Source: an uncultured Pelagibacteraceae bacterium
GTDB taxonomy: Bacteria; Pseudomonadota; Alphaproteobacteria; Pelagibacterales; Pelagibacteraceae
Assembly: GCA_902611175.1 (NCBI GenBank)
Contig: CACLYQ010000002.1
Location: 1 to 64,000, forward strand
Length of the DNA: 64,000 bases
Direction of reading: 5' to 3'
Below the pieces are notes generated by a model. The model did no database searches. It was given only the letters and a program-made list of their open reading frames with translations, and was not told the origin of the DNA. The first letter of the stretch is position 1; each line of letters starts with the position of its first letter. Below, piece by piece: positions 58,060 through 64,000 of the stretch. A program made the position numbers and the translations under genes.

Positions 58060-59567
58060 CAGTTCACTAATCCAAACTTTTTAGCTAAAGTATTTCTTTG
58101 TAGTTTACCTGTCGCACCTTTAGGAATTTCATTTACAAAAAATATTTTCTTTGGAATTTTAAATTTTGCAAGTTTTTCATTTGCATAAATTTTTATATCA
58201 TCTTCAGTACACTTCATGCCCTCTTTTATGATTATTGCGGTAGCTATATCTTCACCAAGCATTTTATCCTCATATCCAAAGCAAACGGCTTGCTCAATAT
58301 TTGGATGATCCATAAGAATATTATCGACTTCTAAAGGTGAAATCTTTTCGCCACCTTTATTTATTATTTCCTTTAATCTTCCAGAGATTTTTAGATAACC
58401 ATCTTTATCAAAATATCCCTGATCACCTGTTCTAAACCAACCATTTGAAAAGCTATTTTTATTTGCATCTGGATTATTTTCATATCCGGTAGTAACATTT
58501 TCACCCCTAATACAAACTTCTCCCTCTTCTCCTTGATTTAAAATCTTGTTATTAGTATCCATAATACAAACTTCTGGCCCAGCAGGAATTCCTACAAATC
58601 CAGGTTTTTGGGACTTAGGCGGTAATGGATTTGAGGTCATTTGATGAGTAGCTTCCGTCATCCCATATGCTTCTATTACTGGACAATTAAATACCTCATT
58701 TAGTTTTTCAAATACAGCTGGAGGTAGAGATGCTGATGATGATCTTAAAAATCTAAGATTTAATTGTTTAGCAGTTTCTAGATTTTTATCTGCTCTCATC
58801 AATATTGCTTGATGCATTGTTGGTACTCCAGAGTACCAAGTTATTTTCTCTCTTTTTGCATTATCTAAAAATTTTAATGCATTAAATCCACTACTTGCAC
58901 ATACAGATGCCCCTACCTTCATAGAGGCTGCAAGAACTGCAATTAAGCCATGTATATGAAATAATGGCATAATATTTAGACAATGATCTTTATCAGTTAA
59001 GTTAAGACTTTTGGAGATATTATCTGCCGAAGAAAAAATATTTTTATTTGTTAATGGAACAATCTTAGGTCTTGATGTAGTGCCCGAAGTATGCAGCACA
59101 AGAGCTTCATGGTCTTCGCCTGGCAAAACATATTCACTGCTTTTTTCAAAAAGATTGAAATCTCCGCTTAAACTATTTCTGTCTGATTTTATTTCGCAAA
59201 CAGGAATTTTTAATTTATTTGCGACTTCTACTACTGGATTTTTAGAATTTTTCTCTACAATCACTATCTTTGGCTTTAAATCCTCTAGGTAAAATTCGAA
59301 TTCTTCAGATTTATAGTTAGGGTTTAAAGGTGCAGCAGACATGTAGCTTGAAATCGCCAAAAAACTAGTTGCCATGTAAGGACCGTTTGGCAAAACTATT
59401 GCTGCACGATCTTTATTATTAATACCATTACCTGATAATTGTTTTGAAATTCTTTTTATTAATGATTTTAAATCAACAAATTTTAGTGGAGAACTATTTT
59501 CAGATGTTATTGCAATTTGATTACCATTTTGTGATTCTATAATATTCCTAACAATTCTAGAGTTCAT
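58059..59567 (-). CDS. AMP-dependent acyl-CoA synthetase/ligase
   Basis: LVLHTSGTTSRPKIVPLTNKNI, EAYGMTEATHQMTSNP, GWFRTGDQGYFDKDGYLKISGRLKEIINKGGEKISP. Confidence 0.94.
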   Translation of the reverse strand: MNSRIVRNIIESQNGNQIAITSENSSPLKFVDLKSLIKRISKQLSGNGINNKDRAAIVLPNGPYMATSFLAISSYMSAAPLNPNYKSEEFEFYLEDLKPKIVIVEKNSKNPVVEVANKLKIPVCEIKSDRNSLSGDFNLFEKSSEYVLPGEDHEALVLHTSGTTSRPKIVPLTNKNIFSSADNISKSLNLTDKDHCLNIMPLFHIHGLIAVLAASMKVGASVCASSGFNALKFLDNAKREKITWYSGVPTMHQAILMRADKNLETAKQLNLRFLRSSSASLPPAVFEKLNEVFNCPVIEAYGMTEATHQMTSNPLPPKSQKPGFVGIPAGPEVCIMDTNNKILNQGEEGEVCIRGENVTTGYENNPDANKNSFSNGWFRTGDQGYFDKDGYLKISGRLKEIINKGGEKISPLEVDNILMDHPNIEQAVCFGYEDKMLGEDIATAIIIKEGMKCTEDDIKIYANEKLAKFKIPKKIFFVNEIPKGATGKLQRNTLAKKFGLVN

Positions 59568-59572
59568 TTAAA

Positions 59573-61156
59573 TTAATAACCTTTTGCGTATCCATCTTTT
59601 CTTGGATCTGAACCGCCAACTAAATTTCCTTTTTCTCTATCTATTTGAATTGCTTGTCCACCTCCATGAGTACCATCTATATACTCAACATTATGACCGA
59701 CTTCTTTTAAATTATTAAAAATTTTTTCATCTATACTTTTCTCTAATTTATAAATGTTATTGAAATGGAAAGCTCTAGGAAATGAAATGGCTTGTTGAGG
59801 AGTTAAGTTATAATCAATAATGCTATTTAAAACATGAACTTGTCCAACAGGTTGATATTGTCCTCCCATTACTCCATAAGATAATTCACATTCTCCTTTG
59901 TTGTTCATAACTATTCCAGGAATTATGGTATGTAGTGGTCTTTTTAATCCTTGAATACAATTAGGATGACCTTCTTCAACTCTAAAATTAGTTCCTCTAT
60001 TGTGAAGAACCACTCCAGATTTATCACCTGTTATTCCAGATCCAAAAGCATAGCAAACAGAATTTATTATTGAAACTACATTTAAATCTCTGTCTACTAC
60101 ACTTAAATAAACTGTTTCAGGATGGTTTGGAATATTTAGATCTCCTACATCTGCACAGCCATTAATGGATATATTTTTTGAGATATTATCTATGTTTTGT
60201 TCACTTAATATTTTTTTTAAATCTAAATCTACAAATTCTGGATCACCTATATTTTCCTCTTTAAGTTTATAAGCCTGCTTTGTAACTTCTGCTTCAAGAT
60301 GAAACCTTTCAAATGAATTCACATCATATTTTTCAATACTTAACTTTTCTAATAACTTCATCATTACTAAAACTGTTATTCCAGGGCCACTCGGAGGACA
60401 TTGATGAATGATAATATCTCTATATCTATCTGATAAAGTGTCTGATTTAATAGTTTTTTGCTTATGGAAATCTTCAATTGTATGTAAGCCCCCAAACTCT
60501 TTTAAAGTTTTAACTAAATCTTCAGCAATTGATCCTTCATAAAATTCTTTAACTCCATTTTTTGAAATTTTTTCAAGAGTAGCTCCAAGTGCAGGATTTT
60601 TATTTACCTCATTAAATTGATAACTCTTACCATTATTTAGCATATGTTTTCTAGAATATGGGTTATCGTTTAATTTGTTAAATACGTTGCTCCAGGCGTT
60701 AGCAACAACTTTAGTCACTTTAAAGCCATTCTTTGCAATATCTATACCTTTGTGAAACAACTCCTCAAAATCGAGTTTTCCAAAATCATTATGAATTGAA
60801 TTCCAAGCATCTAATGCACCAGGAATAGTTACTGCGTGAGGACTTGTTAAACCGATTTTATCTATATTTTTTTCCTTGAAATAATCAAAATTTGCTTTTG
60901 CTGGAGCAATACCTGATCCATTATATGAAACAGGGTCTTTGCCATTCATTTTTATTATTGCAAAACAATCTCCACCTATACTTGTGGCATTAGGTTCTGC
61001 AACAGACAGAACAACAGAAGCTGCAATAGCTGCATCCACTGCATTTCCACCTTTTTGCAATATTCTAAGAGCTTCTTCTGTAGCTATTGGATGTGATGTT
61101 GCGGCCATACCATTTGAAGAAATGGCATCTTTATCTTTTGTTGAATGATTATTCAT
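59573..61156 (-). CDS. gamma-glutamyltransferase family protein
   Basis: MAATSHPIATEEALRILQKGGNAVDAAIAASVVLSVAEPNATSIGGDCFAI, NHPETVYLSVVDRD. Confidence 0.94.
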   Translation of the reverse strand: MNNHSTKDKDAISSNGMAATSHPIATEEALRILQKGGNAVDAAIAASVVLSVAEPNATSIGGDCFAIIKMNGKDPVSYNGSGIAPAKANFDYFKEKNIDKIGLTSPHAVTIPGALDAWNSIHNDFGKLDFEELFHKGIDIAKNGFKVTKVVANAWSNVFNKLNDNPYSRKHMLNNGKSYQFNEVNKNPALGATLEKISKNGVKEFYEGSIAEDLVKTLKEFGGLHTIEDFHKQKTIKSDTLSDRYRDIIIHQCPPSGPGITVLVMMKLLEKLSIEKYDVNSFERFHLEAEVTKQAYKLKEENIGDPEFVDLDLKKILSEQNIDNISKNISINGCADVGDLNIPNHPETVYLSVVDRDLNVVSIINSVCYAFGSGITGDKSGVVLHNRGTNFRVEEGHPNCIQGLKRPLHTIIPGIVMNNKGECELSYGVMGGQYQPVGQVHVLNSIIDYNLTPQQAISFPRAFHFNNIYKLEKSIDEKIFNNLKEVGHNVEYIDGTHGGGQAIQIDREKGNLVGGSDPRKDGYAKGY

Positions 61157-61186
61157 AATAGAACTGTAATTTCATAAAAAATATAA

Positions 61187-62395
61187 ATGATCAATAAAAT
61201 AAATAAAAGTATTCTAATTTTTTCTGTATTTGCCTTTGGCTTTTTTATATCAAATTTACTGAGATCAATTACCGCAACATTAACACCTGCTCTTTCAACT
61301 GAATTCAATTTAAGTGCCGCAAATCTTGGACTTTTAGCTGGAGGATATTTTCTAGGGTTTTCGCTCATGCAAATTCCTACTGGTATGTTATTAGATAGAT
61401 TTGGTCCAAAAAAAGTTATCGGATATTTATTAATCATTGCTCTTATTGGAACTATTTCATTTGCTTTTGCTAAAAGTTTTGCGGGTTTATTAATTTCTAG
61501 AATTTTCATTGGTGTAGGTGTTGCTGCTTGTCTAATGGGTCCTTTAACTGGTTACAGAGTATGGTTTGAGGAAAAATATCAACAACGTGCAAATTCATGG
61601 ATGTTGATGGTTGCAAATTTTGGATTTGTTGCATCAACTCTACCAGTTCAAATTTTATTACCAATAATTGGTTGGCGATCTATTTTTTTAATTATAGCCT
61701 CTTTAATTTTGATAAGCATAATATTAATATCAATTTTAATACCTTCGTGGGAAACTAAGATGGATGAAGACCAAAATAATAATCTTCAAAATCTTTCCCA
61801 CATATGGAAAAATAAATTCTTTATTAGCTTAGTGCCGCTTGCATTTTTTAATTATGGAGGTGTTCAAGCAATACAAACATTGTGGGCTGGCCCATGGATG
61901 CTAAATGTTACAGGTTATGACGCGATACAAAGCGCTACAGGTTTATTTTGGATAAATGTAACTATGCTTTTTTCTTTTTTAATATGGGGATATTTTTTGC
62001 CAAAACTATCATCCCGGGGAATTGATAGTATGAAAATTGTAAAATTTACCCTTCCTGTCAGTTATATAATTTTATTTTTAATAATCATAATGGGAGACAA
62101 AGCTGGCGCAACCATGTTCACTCTTTATATTTTATCATCAATAGTAATTTCATTAACCCAACCAGCAATAGCATTAAATTTTCCTACTAAACTAGCAGGT
62201 AAATCTTTAACTTCATTTAATGTATTTTTATTTTCTGGCACTTTTTTTGTACAATGGATAATTGGTTTAATAATAGATTTTTCCAGAAATTTAGGTGCCA
62301 CTATTACAATGAGCTATCAAATTTCTTTTTCAATTTTTTTATTTTTATGCATTTTAAGTTACTTGTTTTTTTTAATATTAAATAAAAATGAATAA
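61187..62395 (+). CDS. MFS transporter
   Basis: LGLLAGGYFLGFSLMQIPTGMLLDRFGPKKV. Confidence 0.93.
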   Translation: MINKINKSILIFSVFAFGFFISNLLRSITATLTPALSTEFNLSAANLGLLAGGYFLGFSLMQIPTGMLLDRFGPKKVIGYLLIIALIGTISFAFAKSFAGLLISRIFIGVGVAACLMGPLTGYRVWFEEKYQQRANSWMLMVANFGFVASTLPVQILLPIIGWRSIFLIIASLILISIILISILIPSWETKMDEDQNNNLQNLSHIWKNKFFISLVPLAFFNYGGVQAIQTLWAGPWMLNVTGYDAIQSATGLFWINVTMLFSFLIWGYFLPKLSSRGIDSMKIVKFTLPVSYIILFLIIIMGDKAGATMFTLYILSSIVISLTQPAIALNFPTKLAGKSLTSFNVFLFSGTFFVQWIIGLIIDFSRNLGATITMSYQISFSIFLFLCILSYLFFLILNKNE

Positions 62396-63290
62396 AAATT
62401 TTATTGGATACTTTTTATTACTGTTTCAGCCACTTTTTATGGCAAGCAACTTAATTGTAGCAAGAGGTGGTGTTGATGATGTTCCCCCTATATCTTTATC
62501 TTTTTGGAGATGGTTTATTTTTTTCATTATTTTATTCGTCCTTAATTATAAGTATTTAGTTGAAAATTTTCAGACTATTAAAAAAGAGTGTAAAAGAAGT
62601 TTTTTTCTAGGTTTGATGGGATGTGGTGTTTGTGGAATATTTCCATATATGGCTGGTTCATCTACAACCATTGTTAATATGGGAATTCTTTATACTTCTT
62701 CACCAATATTTATAATTTTAATCTCATATTTTCTTTTTAAAGATAAGATAAATATTTTTCAATTTATTGGCTTACTTTTTTGTCTAGTTGGAGTGTTTGC
62801 TGTAATTTTAAAGGGCGATATCAATTTACTTCTTGAATTAAAATTTGCTTCCGGAGATTTTTGGATGTTAGGAGCAGCATTAGGCTGGGCGATTTATACA
62901 GTTATGCTTTTTCAATGGAATTCAGAACTTAATTTTTTTCCAAGACTAACAATTATATCTTTCTTTGGTTTTTTATCTATTTTGCCTTTTTATTTTATAG
63001 AGCATTTTTATTTTGAAAAAACTTTACTAAATGAAGAATTTTATTATTGGATTTTGTTCGCAGCATTTTCTCCAGGTATAATCGCTTTTTCACTATACAC
63101 ATTAACTATTAAATATTTAGGACCATCAACAACTGGTTTCACACTATACCTCTATACAATTTATGGAGCTTTTTATGGAATAATATTTTTTTCTGAGGTT
63201 TTGGAGAATTATCATTTAATAGGTACCATATTTGTATTTTTTGGTATTTATTTGGTAAGAAGAAAAAGTAAAAATGAAATTAAATCCTAA
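62388..63290 (+). CDS. EamA/DMT family transporter
   Basis: Ten-TM DMT pattern; LSFWRWFIFFIILF, FQFIGLLFCLVGVFAVIL. Confidence 0.92.
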   Translation: MNKNFIGYFLLLFQPLFMASNLIVARGGVDDVPPISLSFWRWFIFFIILFVLNYKYLVENFQTIKKECKRSFFLGLMGCGVCGIFPYMAGSSTTIVNMGILYTSSPIFIILISYFLFKDKINIFQFIGLLFCLVGVFAVILKGDINLLLELKFASGDFWMLGAALGWAIYTVMLFQWNSELNFFPRLTIISFFGFLSILPFYFIEHFYFEKTLLNEEFYYWILFAAFSPGIIAFSLYTLTIKYLGPSTTGFTLYLYTIYGAFYGIIFFSEVLENYHLIGTIFVFFGIYLVRRKSKNEIKS

Positions 63291-64000
63291 AATGTTATTT
63301 GCAAAAATTCTGTTTTATATTTTTATTATTTACTTTGGAGTTTCTCTAATAGTTTATTTTTATCAAAGAAAATTATTATACCATCCTGGTGAAAATAATT
63401 ATTTAGATGAGGGACCTCTATCTCACAAAATCGAAAAAGTAAGTATTCAATCTGATGATGATCTAGTTGGATGGTATTTCAAAAAAAATAATAACTTTAA
63501 AACCTTGCTTTTTTTTCACGGAAATGCTGGAAAATTAGATAATAGAATTTATAAATTAAATGAGTTTGCAGATTTAGATTTAAACTATTTAATTTTTGCA
63601 TATAGAGGCTTTAGTGGAAACAAAGGTAAACCAACAGAAATTGGACTTTATAAAGATGCAATTAAAGCCAAAGAATGGCTTAATCAAAACAACATAGAAG
63701 ATAAAGATATTGTTCTCTATGGAGAGTCTCTTGGCACTGCTGTAGCAATAGAGACTGCAAGTAAAAATTTATTTGCAGGTATAATATTAGAGTCCCCATT
63801 TACATCAATGGAGATTTTGGCGCAAAAATACTACCCATATCTTCCTGCAAAAATTATTTTAAAAGATAAATACAAATCTATTGAAAAAATTAACAAAATA
63901 AAGTTTCCCATGCATGTGATGCATGGGAAAAAGGATAATATTGTACCATTTTATATGGGTGAAGAAATATTTAATAAATATGGTGGTGTTAAGTCAAATT
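63274..64000 (+). CDS. alpha/beta hydrolase (partial, runs off the window; not in the ORF track)
   Basis: MKLNPKMLFAKILFYIFIIYFGVSLIVYFYQRKLLYHPGE...LLFFHGNAG...LYGESLGTAVAIE...MHVMHGKKDNIVP. Confidence 0.9.
   Translation, partial: MKLNPKMLFAKILFYIFIIYFGVSLIVYFYQRKLLYHPGENNYLDEGPLSHKIEKVSIQSDDDLVGWYFKKNNNFKTLLFFHGNAGKLDNRIYKLNEFADLDLNYLIFAYRGFSGNKGKPTEIGLYKDAIKAKEWLNQNNIEDKDIVLYGESLGTAVAIETASKNLFAGIILESPFTSMEILAQKYYPYLPAKIILKDKYKSIEKINKIKFPMHVMHGKKDNIVPFYMGEEIFNKYGGVKSN

Noticed and set aside
1-64000. tRNA, rRNA, CRISPR array, transposase, prophage or toxin-antitoxin system
   Set aside because: None could be recognised by reading; a tRNAscan-SE, Infernal and CRISPR scan would be needed to be certain.

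Overview
This 64 kb window is AT-rich and densely coding. Gene content, tiny intergenic gaps and overlapping genes fit a streamlined marine alphaproteobacterium of the SAR11/Pelagibacterales type; that assignment is an inference from gene content, no search was run. Most of it is housekeeping: purH, rpe, acs with an SSS symporter and DUF4212, tsaD, hemC/hemD, folD, a YbbA/YbbP-TesA divergent pair, argG, ispZ/yciB, hspQ, ccmCDEFGH, a 2-hydroxyacid gene block, an ABC transporter with two different ATPases, a Tat-exported TRAP transporter, GGT, MFS and EamA proteins. I saw no rRNA, tRNA, CRISPR array, prophage or transposase. Points worth a second look: (1) a ferritin-like / NodU-type carbamoyltransferase / DUF5989-like micro-ORF cassette next to an SGNH-like protein and a MORN protein ending in Gly6-Cys; (2) a light-repair cluster with a photolyase-related protein that appears to lack two expected Fe-S cysteines, an untracked 42-aa DUF2256-like zinc-ribbon ORF, and a FAD-domain-first photolyase that looks domain-permuted; (3) a TRAP DctM with a coiled-coil C-terminal extension of about 330 aa; (4) a 14-bp hairpin with a CU-rich, anti-Shine-Dalgarno-like loop upstream of ccmC; (5) a PagL-like protein with an Asn where the catalytic Glu is expected; (6) an ABC ATPase with a degenerate signature motif paired with a canonical one.
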